Shown in pieces: positions 9,064 through 18,183 of a DNA stretch of 64,000 nucleotides; the first letter of the stretch is position 1, and each line of letters opens with the position of its first letter. Both the position numbers and the translations under genes were made by a program. Location: NCBI RefSeq assembly GCF_022835675.1, contig NZ_BQUT01000005.1, positions 619,571 through 683,570 on the forward strand, given 5' to 3'. The DNA comes from Companilactobacillus sp. RD055328 (lineage in GTDB: Bacteria > Bacillota > Bacilli > Lactobacillales > Lactobacillaceae). Below the pieces are notes generated by a model. That model saw only the letters and a list, made by a program, of their open reading frames with translations, had not been told where the DNA came from and ran no database searches.

Positions 9064-9843
9064 ATGAGAAAAAAAATATTTCTAGCATTATCTGCATTAA
9101 TCATGGTAACTATGGTTATCACTGGATGCTCAAGTAATACAAATAATCTAACCAAAGAAAAAGGAACACTTACAATTGGCTTAGAAGGGACTTATGCACC
9201 TTACTCTTACCGTGAAGGTTCTAAGCTTAAAGGATTTGAAGTTGACTATGGTAAAGCTGTAGCCAAAAAACTTAATATGAAAGTGAAGTTTGTTCCAACT
9301 AAGTGGGATTCACTAATTGCTGGACTTAATACGAATACATTTGACACAGTAATTAATAACGTTTCAATTAATAAAAATAGAGAATCTCATTACCTATTCT
9401 CAACACCTTATATCTATTCCAAATCAGTAATTATTGTCCCAGCTGATAGTACTATCAAATCAGCTACCGATCTTAAAGGGGTTAAAGTTGCTGAAGGTAC
9501 TGGGACTGACAATTATGACAAAGCTGAGAAATTCCAAGCTGATATTATATCTTCTCCTGACTTTTCTTCAACCATGTCAATGTTAGATAACGGACGTATC
9601 AAAGCTACTATCAATTCAAAAGAAGCTTTCTTAACTTGGAAAAAATCAAATCCCGAAACGACTTTAAAGTATATCGAAATTCCAGACAGCCAATTAAAAA
9701 GCTCAAAAATTGCACCAATGTTTAACAAAAAATCAGCTAAGTTAAGCTCTAAAGTAACCGAGGCTACTAAAGAATTATACAAAGATGGTACAATGAAGAA
9801 ACTATCTATCAAGTACTTTGGTGAAGATATTACTAAAAAATAA
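9064..9843 (+). CDS. Amino-acid (probably cystine) ABC transporter, substrate-binding lipoprotein
   Basis: A 259-aa family 3 solute-binding protein. The signal sequence ends in a lipobox (VITGCSS, Cys about residue 22), so the mature protein is lipid-anchored outside the membrane. GTYAPYSY, GFEVDYGKAVAKKL and the DTVINNVSI region are the standard binding-pocket segments of polar amino-acid binding proteins. It starts a three-gene operon with permease and ATPase. Close relatives import cystine (TcyA/TcyJ type), and the polycysteine leader upstream independently points to cysteine/cystine. The ABC lipoprotein role is firm; the substrate is inference from context. Confidence 0.85.
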   Translation: MRKKIFLALSALIMVTMVITGCSSNTNNLTKEKGTLTIGLEGTYAPYSYREGSKLKGFEVDYGKAVAKKLNMKVKFVPTKWDSLIAGLNTNTFDTVINNVSINKNRESHYLFSTPYIYSKSVIIVPADSTIKSATDLKGVKVAEGTGTDNYDKAEKFQADIISSPDFSSTMSMLDNGRIKATINSKEAFLTWKKSNPETTLKYIEIPDSQLKSSKIAPMFNKKSAKLSSKVTEATKELYKDGTMKKLSIKYFGEDITKK

Positions 9844-9859
9844 GAAGGACTAAATTTTT

Positions 9860-10555
9860 ATGTGGAATATTATTACTACCTCATTACCACCAATGATTTT
9901 GGCAATGATGAAATTTACCATTCCTTTAGCATTAATATCATTTGTCTTAGGAATGATTCTAGCAATTATTACTGCCCTCATTAACTTCTTAAAACCTGAA
10001 GGTAATCGTATCTCACGGATCATCTTTGGTATTCTTAGATTCATTTCTAAATTTTATATTTGGTTGTTCCGTTCAACTCCATTGTTAGTCCAATTATTCA
10101 TCATTTTCTTCGGACTTCCTAGTGTAGGAATTCAATTAGACCCATTTATAGCTGCCGTAATTGGCTTTTCACTCAACACAGGAGCTTATGCATCTGAAAT
10201 TGTTCGTTCAGCTTTGATGTCAGTCCCACAAGATCAATGGGATGCTGCATATACTTTGGGATTTTCTACTAAAAAAACGCTGCACAAAATTGTGCTACCA
10301 CAAGCTTTAAGAATAGCTCTTCCACCTCTATCTAATTCATTCATTGGTTTAGTGAAAGACACCTCACTTGCTAGCTCAATTACAATTCTTGAAATGTTTC
10401 AAGTTAGTCAACAAATCACGGCTAAGAACTTTGAACCGTTACTAATGTATTCACTTGCTGCTGCGCTATATGCCATCATTTGTACATTACTAACCTTACT
10501 TCAACGTCATCTTGAAAAACGTTCATCTCGTTATCTTAAAGGAGGTGCTCAATAA
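9860..10555 (+). CDS. Amino-acid ABC transporter permease (HisM family, cystine TcyL-like)
   Basis: Inner-membrane permease of 231 aa with about five TM helices. FRSTPLLVQLFIIFFGLP (residues about 70-88) is the typical HisM-family motif. The cytoplasmic coupling loop with EAA-like sequence (SEIVRSALMSVP then AAYTLGFS, about 112-135) contacts the ATPase. It starts 16 bases after the binding protein and overlaps the next gene by one base, so expression is coupled. Confidence 0.88.
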   Translation: MWNIITTSLPPMILAMMKFTIPLALISFVLGMILAIITALINFLKPEGNRISRIIFGILRFISKFYIWLFRSTPLLVQLFIIFFGLPSVGIQLDPFIAAVIGFSLNTGAYASEIVRSALMSVPQDQWDAAYTLGFSTKKTLHKIVLPQALRIALPPLSNSFIGLVKDTSLASSITILEMFQVSQQITAKNFEPLLMYSLAAALYAIICTLLTLLQRHLEKRSSRYLKGGAQ

Positions 10556-11301
10556 TGATTACATTAACTAACTTAAACAAATCATACGGCGAAAAAAAGA
10601 TTCTTGATAATATCTCACTTACCTTTAATGATCATCAAACAACTGTTATCTTAGGACCTTCTGGCTCTGGGAAATCCACATTATTAAAGTCATTAGATTT
10701 ACTAGTTAAGCCTGAATCAGGAACAATTACTATTGACGATGTAACTCTTGATTACAGCAAGCCCATAACTAAAGAAGATAGTGTTAACTTGCGCCACAAA
10801 ACAAGTATGGTATTCCAAAACTGGAATCTATTTCCTAATTTGACTGTTTTAGATAACATCACTATTGCACCAATCGAAAATCTTAAAGTATCAAAAGCTG
10901 AAGCGAAAAATCGTGCTTTAGACTTGCTTGAAAAAGTTAATTTGAGTGACTACAAAGATTATTATCCTAGTCAACTCTCCGGTGGACAACAACAACGTAT
11001 TTCTATCTGCCGCGCCTTAGCAATGCAACCTAGCTTTATTCTTCTCGATGAACCCACAAGTGCGCTGGACCCAGAATTAGAAAATCAGGTCCTAGGACAA
11101 TTACAGAACTTGAAAGAACTTCAACAATCTATGATATTAGTAACTCATAATATGGAGTTTGCTAAACTGGCTGCTGATAAAATTATTTTTATTGAAGATG
11201 GAAAAATTTTATTTGATGGTAGAACTGAAGACTTCTTCAACAAACCAACACCAAGAATTAAGAAATTCTTATCACAAATGAGTCTCACAAAAACAGACTA
11301 G
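10555..11301 (+). CDS. Amino-acid ABC transporter ATP-binding protein
   Basis: ABC ATPase of 248 aa: Walker A GPSGSGKST (about 35-43), Q-loop MVFQNWNLFPN, signature LSGGQQQR (about 141-148), Walker B FILLDEPTSALD (about 160-171) and H-loop VTHNM. Its ATG overlaps the permease stop. It completes the transporter begun at 9064 and is followed by a terminator that includes its stop codon. Confidence 0.92.
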   Translation: MITLTNLNKSYGEKKILDNISLTFNDHQTTVILGPSGSGKSTLLKSLDLLVKPESGTITIDDVTLDYSKPITKEDSVNLRHKTSMVFQNWNLFPNLTVLDNITIAPIENLKVSKAEAKNRALDLLEKVNLSDYKDYYPSQLSGGQQQRISICRALAMQPSFILLDEPTSALDPELENQVLGQLQNLKELQQSMILVTHNMEFAKLAADKIIFIEDGKILFDGRTEDFFNKPTPRIKKFLSQMSLTKTD

Positions 11302-11324
11302 CCAATGGCTAGTCTGTTTTTATA
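11289..11324. terminator. Bidirectional terminator between ABC operon and recX
   Basis: The stem AAACAGACTAGCC/GGCTAGTCTGTTT has T-runs on both strands. It overlaps the stop codons of both convergent genes. Confidence 0.85.
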
Positions 11325-12099
11325 TTTCGTTTAACTTACTACTAATATCAGCACTATTAAATCCTTTACGCATTAATGCTTGATATATTTTATTTTTGTA
11401 ATTATCTTTACCACTATAGTGCTTTTTCGCTTTTTCAAACTCTCGTTGTAAATTTTCTTGTTCTTGTTCATCATCTATTTCTAGATCAAGTTTAGAGATT
11501 ACTTCTTCAATAATCTCTGTGGTATAGCCTTTTTGCATTAAGCCAGTTTTTATTTTTACTACAGCACTTTTAAAGGCCTGACGTTGTGATCTTTTTTCTA
11601 TTTTGACGGCAGCTTTTTTTGCGTTAATCAACCAATCCTCATACTTAACTTCAAGAATCTTGTCATTAGCTAACTGCTTATTGATACCTTTTTTGAATAG
11701 CTTATTTTGAATAACCATTGGTCCATCTAAACTTGTAATTAACTGTGTATTAATGAAACTCTTTGTATATAACTCATCATTTAAATAATTGTCATCTTCG
11801 AGTTTCTTAATTATCTCAACAATTATTTCGGAATCAGCTTCTTTATCACGTAAGAAATCATTTATTTCTTTTTTTGTGCGAATCTGATGACTAATATAAT
11901 CTAAAGCTCGCACATAATATTTGTCGATATTTTCTTTGTCTTTAATTTCTTCTATTTGTTTAGCTGTAAGTTCAGTATCTTTATATAAATGAAAATTTAA
12001 CAAGATATTTTCACTCACCGCAAAAGCGTACTTATTATCTAGAAAAATATTATATCGACCTTTACGTTTTTGTGCCTGGATTTTTGTTATTTTTGCCAA
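11320..12099 (-). CDS. recX: Regulatory protein RecX
   Basis: RecA modulator of 259 aa, within the long Firmicutes RecX range. It is rich in Lys/Glu and alpha-helical, with the three-helix repeats of the family: YYVRALDYISHQIRTKKEI (about 60-80), IVEIIKKLEDDNYLND and KSAVVKIKTGLMQKGY. The N-terminal KITKIQAQKRKGRYNIFLD strand region is also typical. It is expected to bind the RecA filament and control recombination. It is divergent from the methyltransferase gene across a 68-base promoter region. Confidence 0.9.
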   Translation of the reverse strand: MAKITKIQAQKRKGRYNIFLDNKYAFAVSENILLNFHLYKDTELTAKQIEEIKDKENIDKYYVRALDYISHQIRTKKEINDFLRDKEADSEIIVEIIKKLEDDNYLNDELYTKSFINTQLITSLDGPMVIQNKLFKKGINKQLANDKILEVKYEDWLINAKKAAVKIEKRSQRQAFKSAVVKIKTGLMQKGYTTEIIEEVISKLDLEIDDEQEQENLQREFEKAKKHYSGKDNYKNKIYQALMRKGFNSADISSKLNEI

Positions 12100-12167
12100 A
12101 GATTTTTCCTCGCGTGATATACTTCAATTACTACATATAATAAATTACTCCAAAGCAAAGGTAAACT

Positions 12168-13544
12168 ATGGAAAAAGAAGAAATAGAATTAAAAATTGGT
12201 GATCGTTTCCCATTGACCATCAAAAAAATTGGAATTAACGGTGAGGGTGTTGGATATTTCAAACGTAAAACAACTTTCGTTGCAGGTGCAATTACTGGCG
12301 AGGAAATTGTCTGCGAAGTCAAAGATATTCACGATAAATACATTGTGGGGAAACTTCACAAAATCCGTAAGAAAAGCCCTAACAGAAATGACGAATTCAA
12401 AGAGCTCGCTGATAAAGTTGGTGGACTTGAACTAGCACATATTAAATATTCTGAACAATTAAAAGTTAAAAAGAATATTCTTGAACAAGCGCTAGAAAGA
12501 TTCACGCCTGCCGGATGGCATCGTTATATTATTAAAGATACTATCGGTATGCAAACCCCACTTCACTATCGTAATAAAGCTCAATTTCAAGTACGAAAAA
12601 TTAATGACAAAGTAATTGCCGGTCTTTACCAACATGGTACACATGATGTTGTAGATTTGCCAGAAATGCCAACCCAATCATCAATGACTTTAGTAATAAT
12701 TAACAAGTTGAAAAGTATTATCGAAGATCTTGATATTCCTATTTATAATCCTGACGAAAAATCAGGAATCATTAAAACACTAGTTGTACGTGAATCAATG
12801 AGCTTCAAAAATGCACAATTGACGATTATAACTAATAGTCAAAAATTACCTCGCAAGCGCGAATTAATTGAACGTATTAACCAAGAAATTCCTGAAATTA
12901 TTTCAATCTCTCAAAACGTTAACAAAGGTGAGACTACTCTTGTATGGGGTGAAGATACCACACTACTCTGGGGTGAAAAATATCTTCAAGAAACTATCAA
13001 TGGTTTAACTTTTAACCTTTCGCCTCGAGCTTTCTTACAATTAAATATCGAACAAACTAAAAAAATGTATAATATCGCCCTTGATTACTTAGATGCTGAC
13101 AAAAACAGTGTTTTATACGACGCTTATGCTGGTGTTGGTACTATCGGTTTATCATTGGCTAAAAACGTCAAGATGGTATATGGTTCTGAAATCATTCCAG
13201 AAGCTATTGCCGATGCTAAAATCAATGCAGAACAAAATAATATTACCAATGCTGACTATCGAGTTGATACAGCCGTACATATTTATGATGATTTAATTGA
13301 CGAAGGAGTAGACATCAACACTCTAATAGTTGATCCTCCACGAACTGGTCTAGAAGACGATCTTCTTGATGCAATTGTGGACATGGCACCAGAAAAATTT
13401 GTTTATATTTCATGTAATCCTTCGACACTTGCCAAAGACTTACGCGAACTATCAAAAACATATATTGTCGAAGATCTTCAACCAATCGATATGTTCCCAC
13501 AAACACCACATGTTGAGACCGTTGTTAAATTAAAAAGAAAGTAG
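12168..13544 (+). CDS. rlmD: 23S rRNA (uracil-5-)-methyltransferase, RlmD/TrmA family (YfjO-like), TRAM domain
   Basis: SAM-dependent RNA methyltransferase of 458 aa. An N-terminal TRAM domain (residues 10-65, GINGEGVGYFKRKTTFV) binds RNA. The catalytic part carries YDAYAGVGTIGLSLA (SAM site, about 320), VDPPRTGLE and the nucleophile motif ISCNPSTLAKDL near residue 410. The 4Fe-4S Cys cluster usual in RlmD is absent: the CGGC position reads VGGLELAHI. It is one of two paralogues in this window (the other ends at 26953). Which uracil it modifies cannot be told from sequence alone. Confidence 0.85.
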   Translation: MEKEEIELKIGDRFPLTIKKIGINGEGVGYFKRKTTFVAGAITGEEIVCEVKDIHDKYIVGKLHKIRKKSPNRNDEFKELADKVGGLELAHIKYSEQLKVKKNILEQALERFTPAGWHRYIIKDTIGMQTPLHYRNKAQFQVRKINDKVIAGLYQHGTHDVVDLPEMPTQSSMTLVIINKLKSIIEDLDIPIYNPDEKSGIIKTLVVRESMSFKNAQLTIITNSQKLPRKRELIERINQEIPEIISISQNVNKGETTLVWGEDTTLLWGEKYLQETINGLTFNLSPRAFLQLNIEQTKKMYNIALDYLDADKNSVLYDAYAGVGTIGLSLAKNVKMVYGSEIIPEAIADAKINAEQNNITNADYRVDTAVHIYDDLIDEGVDINTLIVDPPRTGLEDDLLDAIVDMAPEKFVYISCNPSTLAKDLRELSKTYIVEDLQPIDMFPQTPHVETVVKLKRK

Positions 13545-13553
13545 GAATTCATC

Positions 13554-14030
13554 ATGAAAATATATTTTGCTAATGGATTATTCTCACAAGCTGATTTTAA
13601 TTACAATGCGCAACTAGCAGCAACTATTCGTAAAGAAATTCCCAATATAAAAATATATGTACCTCAAGAGAATTTAGGTATTAATGACAAAAATGCCTAT
13701 GCTGATTCAAAAATGATTGCTCAAGCTGACACCGAAGAACTATTATCTAGTGATTTAGTCATCGCAGTTCTTGATGGAATTACGATTGATGCCGGTGTTG
13801 CTTCTGAAATTGGAGTGGCATATGCAAAAGACATCCCTATAATTGGTATGTACACCGATTCTCGTCAACAAGGTGCAAGTAATGATAAGAAATTATCCGC
13901 ACTATCAGAAATCGCTGAAAATCAATTCCATTATTTAAATCTTTATACTACCGGATTGATAAAACTTAACGGTAATATCGTTAATAATGAAACGGACTTG
14001 ATTTCAAACATTAAAAAATATGGCAAATAA
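13554..14030 (+). CDS. Nucleoside 2-deoxyribosyltransferase
   Basis: A 158-aa enzyme that swaps bases between deoxynucleosides in purine/pyrimidine salvage, a lactobacillar speciality. The N-terminal YFANGLFSQADF matches the base-binding loop. SSDLVIAVLDGITIDAGVASEIGVAYA (given here in two parts: residues 65-74 with Asp74, then 77-91 with Glu85) carries the conserved acid residues, including the catalytic Glu. Length matches the family (about 155-160). It lies 9 bases after rlmD and is probably cotranscribed with it. Confidence 0.88.
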   Translation: MKIYFANGLFSQADFNYNAQLAATIRKEIPNIKIYVPQENLGINDKNAYADSKMIAQADTEELLSSDLVIAVLDGITIDAGVASEIGVAYAKDIPIIGMYTDSRQQGASNDKKLSALSEIAENQFHYLNLYTTGLIKLNGNIVNNETDLISNIKKYGK

Positions 14031-14058
14031 AAAGACCACTCTTATGAGTGGCCTTTTT
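14029..14058. terminator. Bidirectional terminator (deoxyribosyltransferase gene and minus-strand ncRNA candidate)
   Basis: The stem AAAGACCACTC/GAGTGGCCTTT has T-runs on both strands. On the minus strand it lies directly after the closing stem of the ncRNA candidate. Confidence 0.8.
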
Positions 14059-14236
14059 TGATGCCGGAAAGGTGATTTTAAATAAACGGATTGGTACTCT
14101 GTTTTATCTTAATATGTAACACCTCAAGCCTTGTTCTATATACTGGAGCTTATGCGAAAATAATTGTACTTTTTTGTTTCATAATTTAAAAGGATCTTCA
14201 ACTACGTTACCTTTGTTGCTATCACCTTTCCTCATC
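14058..14236 (-). ncRNA. Candidate structured small RNA, possibly 6S-like
   Basis: On the minus strand, 14221-14236 (GATG, A, then GGAAAGGTGAT) pairs with 14060-14076 (ATCACCTTTCC, GG, then CATC), a 15-bp closing helix around a 144-base interior. A promoter with -35 TTGAGA (14263-14268) and -10 TATCTT (14240-14245), spacer 17, would start transcription almost at the helix. A terminator at 14029-14058 follows it. No protein frame fits. Promoter, end-to-end closing stem and size of about 180-205 nt match 6S RNA architecture, but I cannot verify the 6S central bubble. Alternatives are an unnamed sRNA or a 3'-UTR structure of mvaS. Confidence 0.5.
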
Positions 14237-14239
14237 TAT

Positions 14240-14268
14240 AAGATATCATCAAATGCGATAATTCTCAA
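14240..14268 (-). promoter_or_regulatory. Promoter of the ncRNA candidate
   Basis: Minus-strand -35 TTGAGA (14268-14263), 17-base spacer, -10 TATCTT (14245-14240). It lies just after the mvaS stop codon. Confidence 0.5.
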
Positions 14269-14269
14269 T

Positions 14270-15433
14270 TTAAATGCTCTTATATATTCTTTCATTTTCC
14301 TTAATTTGTTCTAAGAAGAATTTATCGTCAGTTTGATTGCCTACAAAATAATTACCGTCTTTAATTTCCAATTCTTTTTTGAACTCTGTTTCGTATTCAT
14401 CGACTGTAAGTTGTCGACGATTGTTTAAAGTATCTAGATGTTTTTTCTTTTGTAACTTTTCTTTAAATCCTGGTTGTACCTTACCAGTAAATATTTCTCC
14501 CATTGATCCTGAACCATAACTAAATAGCATAACTTTATCATCAGCTTCTACTTGGTCGGAATTTTCCAGATATGAGATAAGTGAGATATAAAGTGAACCA
14601 GTATAAAGATTCCCAATGTTTTTTGACAAGATAGTGCTGCTCTCATAACGTTTCATGAAGTCTGCATATTTGTCAGCAGGAATTAATTCTTCAACTGCTT
14701 GCAAGGCTTTCTTGCCCATCTTTGTATAAGGGATATGAAATAGAAGTGCTGAAATATCCTCAATACCATTGTTATTTTTTTCAAAATATTGCTTATATAG
14801 TTCAGTAAAGAATCTAATATAAACTTCATTTGAATATTTCCCACGAGCAAATGCATATTGTGAGTAGGTAGGACGCCAGAAATCTCCAACATTCTCACTC
14901 ATAAACACAGAATCATTTTCTAATTTTAAGATACTTGGATTTTTTTTGATTAACATCGCTACTGACCCAGCACCTTGAGTTACCTCACCTGGAGTATCTA
15001 ATCCATATCGAGCTATATCAGAACTTATTATCAAAGCAGATTTTTCAGGATTTTGTGCCACGAAATTATAAGCCATTTGTAAACCGGCTGTAGTTCCGTA
15101 ACAAGCTTCTTTAATTTCAAATGCTCTAACAGAGCTTGGTAATCCTAATAAATCACGTACATATAGTGCAGACGCTTTGGATTCATCAACACCACTTTCA
15201 GTACCAATAATTAATAACTCAATATCTTTCTTATCAATATCGTTAAGAATTTTGTCTGCAGCCATGGCAGCCATTGTAACTGCATCTTGACTAAGCAATG
15301 GCAAAGCCATCTTTTCTTGTCCAATTCCAATCGTAAACTTGTCTGGTTCAATATTTCTTCTTTGAGCTAAGTCAACCAAATCAACATATTGGTTGGGTGA
15401 ATAATAATCAATCTTATCGATACCTATATTCAT
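14270..15433 (-). CDS. mvaS: Hydroxymethylglutaryl-CoA synthase
   Basis: A 387-aa enzyme condensing acetyl-CoA with acetoacetyl-CoA to HMG-CoA in the mevalonate pathway. The catalytic triad is in place: Glu79 (IIGTESGVD), Cys111 (EACYGTTAG) and His233 (LLFHIPYTKMG), the same numbering as enterococcal MvaS. It is the last gene of the thiolase-mvaA-mvaS operon, and its start codon shares bases with the mvaA stop. The product feeds the upstream-encoded reductase, giving mevalonate for undecaprenyl phosphate and other isoprenoids. Confidence 0.96.
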   Translation of the reverse strand: MNIGIDKIDYYSPNQYVDLVDLAQRRNIEPDKFTIGIGQEKMALPLLSQDAVTMAAMAADKILNDIDKKDIELLIIGTESGVDESKASALYVRDLLGLPSSVRAFEIKEACYGTTAGLQMAYNFVAQNPEKSALIISSDIARYGLDTPGEVTQGAGSVAMLIKKNPSILKLENDSVFMSENVGDFWRPTYSQYAFARGKYSNEVYIRFFTELYKQYFEKNNNGIEDISALLFHIPYTKMGKKALQAVEELIPADKYADFMKRYESSTILSKNIGNLYTGSLYISLISYLENSDQVEADDKVMLFSYGSGSMGEIFTGKVQPGFKEKLQKKKHLDTLNNRRQLTVDEYETEFKKELEIKDGNYFVGNQTDDKFFLEQIKENERIYKSI

Positions 15434-16662
15434 TAATTCTTACCTCGTATTTCATTTAACATATTTTTAGCAGTAGCTAAATCGTACTTTTTCAATTTAT
15501 TTAGTTTTTTTGCAATTAGTTCAATTTCATCGTTTTGAGCTCCTGCAGATATTGCTAAGCTTTTACTTTGTAGATTCATATGTCCAGATTGAATTCCAGA
15601 AGTAACTAATGCTCGCATTGCTGATAAATTATTGGCTAGTCCAATACTAGCAACAACTTGAGCTAATTCTTTAGCCGATTCTACATTCAATAATTTTAAT
15701 GCTACTTGTGAAGAATCTAGACTCGAAATAGCTCCTCCTACTGTCCCTATTGGCATAGGTATTTCTAATTCTCCAACTAGTTGATTGTTTTCAATGTGCC
15801 ATTTACTCAAAGAAGCATTGTTAAATGATGTAACTGCAGCACTGACCGCACGAGTATCGTTACCAGTAGCTATTAAAGCTGCAAAAACACCATTGAGAAT
15901 ACCTTTATTATTAGTCGAGTCTCGAAATAGTGATTGTTGCGTAAAGTCGCTTAAAGCCGCTATTTTTTTAGCCACAGTTTCACCCTGAATATTCTTAGTA
16001 GCTAAATCTTCTAATTTTATCTTAGTAGTTACATTAACGATTTGTTCTGACCCATCATTTGAAAGTACGGCAATTAAATGTGTCATGTTTATTTTTTGAT
16101 CTAATTTATTAGCTACATATTCACAAATTGAATTAACAATATTAGCACCCATAGCATCCACGGTATCAATATATATCAACAATTCTACAAATCGATCGTA
16201 CGTATTAATCTGAAAGGCATCCAATCCTCCACCGCGATTAATTAAGCTAGGACGAGCTTCCTGTACAAAATCAGCCAATTCATCTGTGTACATTAAAAGT
16301 TCACGTTCTAATTTTTCAACGTCATTAACTTCCCAAACAATTTGGCCCACTACTAATTTTTCAGTTATTGAAGCGACAAAACCTCCGTTTTTATTAGCGC
16401 GTTGTGCTCCATTACTTGCGGCAGCGACAACTGAAGGTTCTTCCGTAGCCATAGGTACAACATATTTTTTCCCATTAACTATAATTGGATATACAACTGA
16501 CATTGGTAAACTTGTTATACCAATTGTATTCTCTGATAAGGCTTTGATTTTATCTACATCCTGATGTTGTAATAACTCTTTATCAGTTGAATCTAAGTAA
16601 TCTAGTTTTACTAATTCATCAATTCTTTGATTATCTGATAATTCATAGAATTTCTTAGTCAT
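15433..16662 (-). CDS. mvaA: Hydroxymethylglutaryl-CoA reductase (class II)
   Basis: A 409-aa bacterial class II HMG-CoA reductase that makes mevalonate. TEEPSVVAAASNGAQ (from about residue 73) carries the catalytic Glu, and DAMGANIVNSICE (about 175) is the substrate-binding motif. Length suits the lone MvaA form rather than the MvaE fusion with thiolase; here the thiolase is the separate gene immediately upstream. It overlaps mvaS at the stop/start. Confidence 0.96.
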   Translation of the reverse strand: MTKKFYELSDNQRIDELVKLDYLDSTDKELLQHQDVDKIKALSENTIGITSLPMSVVYPIIVNGKKYVVPMATEEPSVVAAASNGAQRANKNGGFVASITEKLVVGQIVWEVNDVEKLERELLMYTDELADFVQEARPSLINRGGGLDAFQINTYDRFVELLIYIDTVDAMGANIVNSICEYVANKLDQKINMTHLIAVLSNDGSEQIVNVTTKIKLEDLATKNIQGETVAKKIAALSDFTQQSLFRDSTNNKGILNGVFAALIATGNDTRAVSAAVTSFNNASLSKWHIENNQLVGELEIPMPIGTVGGAISSLDSSQVALKLLNVESAKELAQVVASIGLANNLSAMRALVTSGIQSGHMNLQSKSLAISAGAQNDEIELIAKKLNKLKKYDLATAKNMLNEIRGKN

Positions 16663-16674
16663 TGAGGCTCCTTA

Positions 16675-17811
16675 TTACGGTAATTTAATACTCAAAGCTA
16701 TACCCATTCCACCACCAATACATAGGCTGGCAATACCGCGTTTTTTATTTTCATCTTTCAGATTATTAATTAATGTAGTTACAATTCTTGCACCTGAAGC
16801 TCCCAATGGGTGTCCTAAAGCTAAGGCTCCACCTTTAATATTTACTTTATCATTACTAATTCCTAAGTTCTCAACTACAGCAACGGATTGCGATGCAAAA
16901 GCTTCATTAATTTCAAATAGATCATAATCATTAATATTAGAATCGCTGCGATTAATTAATCCAGAAATAGCATCATAAGGCGCATATCCCATATAATTAG
17001 GATCAACTCCACATTCAAAATACTCATCTATTTCTGCTAAATATTCTAATCCATGTTCATCAGCATATTTCTTAGTTGTCAAAATCAAAGCTGAAGCCCC
17101 ATCATTTAATGGAGAAGAATTACCTGCAGTTACTGTTCCATCTTCTTTAAAAGTAGTCTTTAATGTTGCTAACTTATCAATTGTAGTTCCTGGACGAATG
17201 GATTCATCTTCAGTTAACCCATCAATAGGGATTATCTCATTTGAAAAATCAGCTTTACTGGCTTTTTGATGTGAACTATAAGCGAACTGATCTTGTGCTT
17301 GTCGACTAATTTGATATTTACTAGCTACGTTTTCTGCAGTGATACCCATCGCCGAATGACTAAAAGCGTCATTTAAACCGTCAGTGAATAAAGAATCTTC
17401 ATTACTATCATCATGTTCTAATTTACCAGTACGGCGATTGAAATACGGTGCATTACTCATGCTCTCAGTTCCGCCTACAATCACAACTTTAGCATCACCT
17501 GCTTGTAATGCAAATTGACCTAAACGGATTGCTTTTAATCCTGATCCACAAACTTGATTAATAGTCATAGCTGTAGAAGATTGATTAAGTCCTGAATTCA
17601 ACGCAACCTGACGGGCAATGTTCTGCCCATTTCCTGTAGGTAAGACATTACCCATAATAACTTGATTAATATCATTTTTATTAATTTTGTTAGTTTCTAA
17701 CATTTTTGTTACTAATTTTGTGGCTAAATCCACACTTGAATATTTACTCAAACTACCAAAAAATTTTCCAATTGGAGTTCTTTTTGCATCAACAATTACA
17801 ATCGAGTCCAT
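16675..17811 (-). CDS. Acetyl-CoA acetyltransferase (thiolase), first step of mevalonate pathway
   Basis: A 378-aa biosynthetic thiolase that condenses two acetyl-CoA. Active-site residues are visible: Cys88 in INQVCGSGLKA, His in ALGHPLGASGARI and the second Cys in ASLCIGGGMGIAL near the C-terminus. It is the first gene of the operon with mvaA (12-base gap) and mvaS, so the route acetyl-CoA to mevalonate is encoded in one unit. The gene is slightly shorter than the usual 390 residues. Confidence 0.94.
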   Translation of the reverse strand: MDSIVIVDAKRTPIGKFFGSLSKYSSVDLATKLVTKMLETNKINKNDINQVIMGNVLPTGNGQNIARQVALNSGLNQSSTAMTINQVCGSGLKAIRLGQFALQAGDAKVVIVGGTESMSNAPYFNRRTGKLEHDDSNEDSLFTDGLNDAFSHSAMGITAENVASKYQISRQAQDQFAYSSHQKASKADFSNEIIPIDGLTEDESIRPGTTIDKLATLKTTFKEDGTVTAGNSSPLNDGASALILTTKKYADEHGLEYLAEIDEYFECGVDPNYMGYAPYDAISGLINRSDSNINDYDLFEINEAFASQSVAVVENLGISNDKVNIKGGALALGHPLGASGARIVTTLINNLKDENKKRGIASLCIGGGMGIALSIKLP

Positions 17812-17898
17812 TCAGTTCACCTATGCTTTTTTTGATATAATTATCTAATAAGGATACATAATTTTGACACTGGTTACAAGCGATAAGGACGGTATAAG

Positions 17899-18183
17899 AT
17901 GCGAGTATTAGACCTATTAGAAATGCTTAGAGATATTTCAAAAAATGAAACCGTTTGGGGATATTTAGATCATAAAATTTATGCATTAGTAAATATTGAA
18001 GTTTTTAACGATCAGTTATTTATTGTGCTCGGCGAAAAAAATAATTCTCTTAAGAATTGGGAGTTATTATTTATGCTTAATAAAAAAGAGCGATTCAACT
18101 TACCTATTTTTATGAAATTAGACAAAAAAAATCATCAAGTCTTTGGATTAAGACTTGATGATAAAAGAATTATTCTACATTAA
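17899..18183 (+). CDS. Small unknown protein; its 3' end contains the galU terminator
   Basis: A 94-aa soluble protein beginning [13 protein letters not shown], with AAGGA 9 bases before the ATG. Alternating hydrophobic residues ([18 protein letters not shown]) suggest a small beta-rich fold; no family is recognised. The last 20 codons overlap a perfect 12-bp inverted repeat that is the minus-strand terminator of galU, and its stop codon overlaps the galU stop. Being bounded by good initiation signals argues for a real gene, but the double use of the 3' end leaves doubt. Confidence 0.6.
   Translation: MRVLDLLEMLRDISKNETVWGYLDHKIYALVNIEVFNDQLFIVLGEKNNSLKNWELLFMLNKKERFNLPIFMKLDKKNHQVFGLRLDDKRIILH
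18123..18162 (-). terminator. galU-operon terminator inside the small plus-strand gene
   Basis: The perfect stem ATCATCAAGTCT/AGACTTGATGAT (18131-18142, 18151-18162) is followed by seven T on the minus strand. It lies about 20 bases past the galU stop. Confidence 0.8.
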
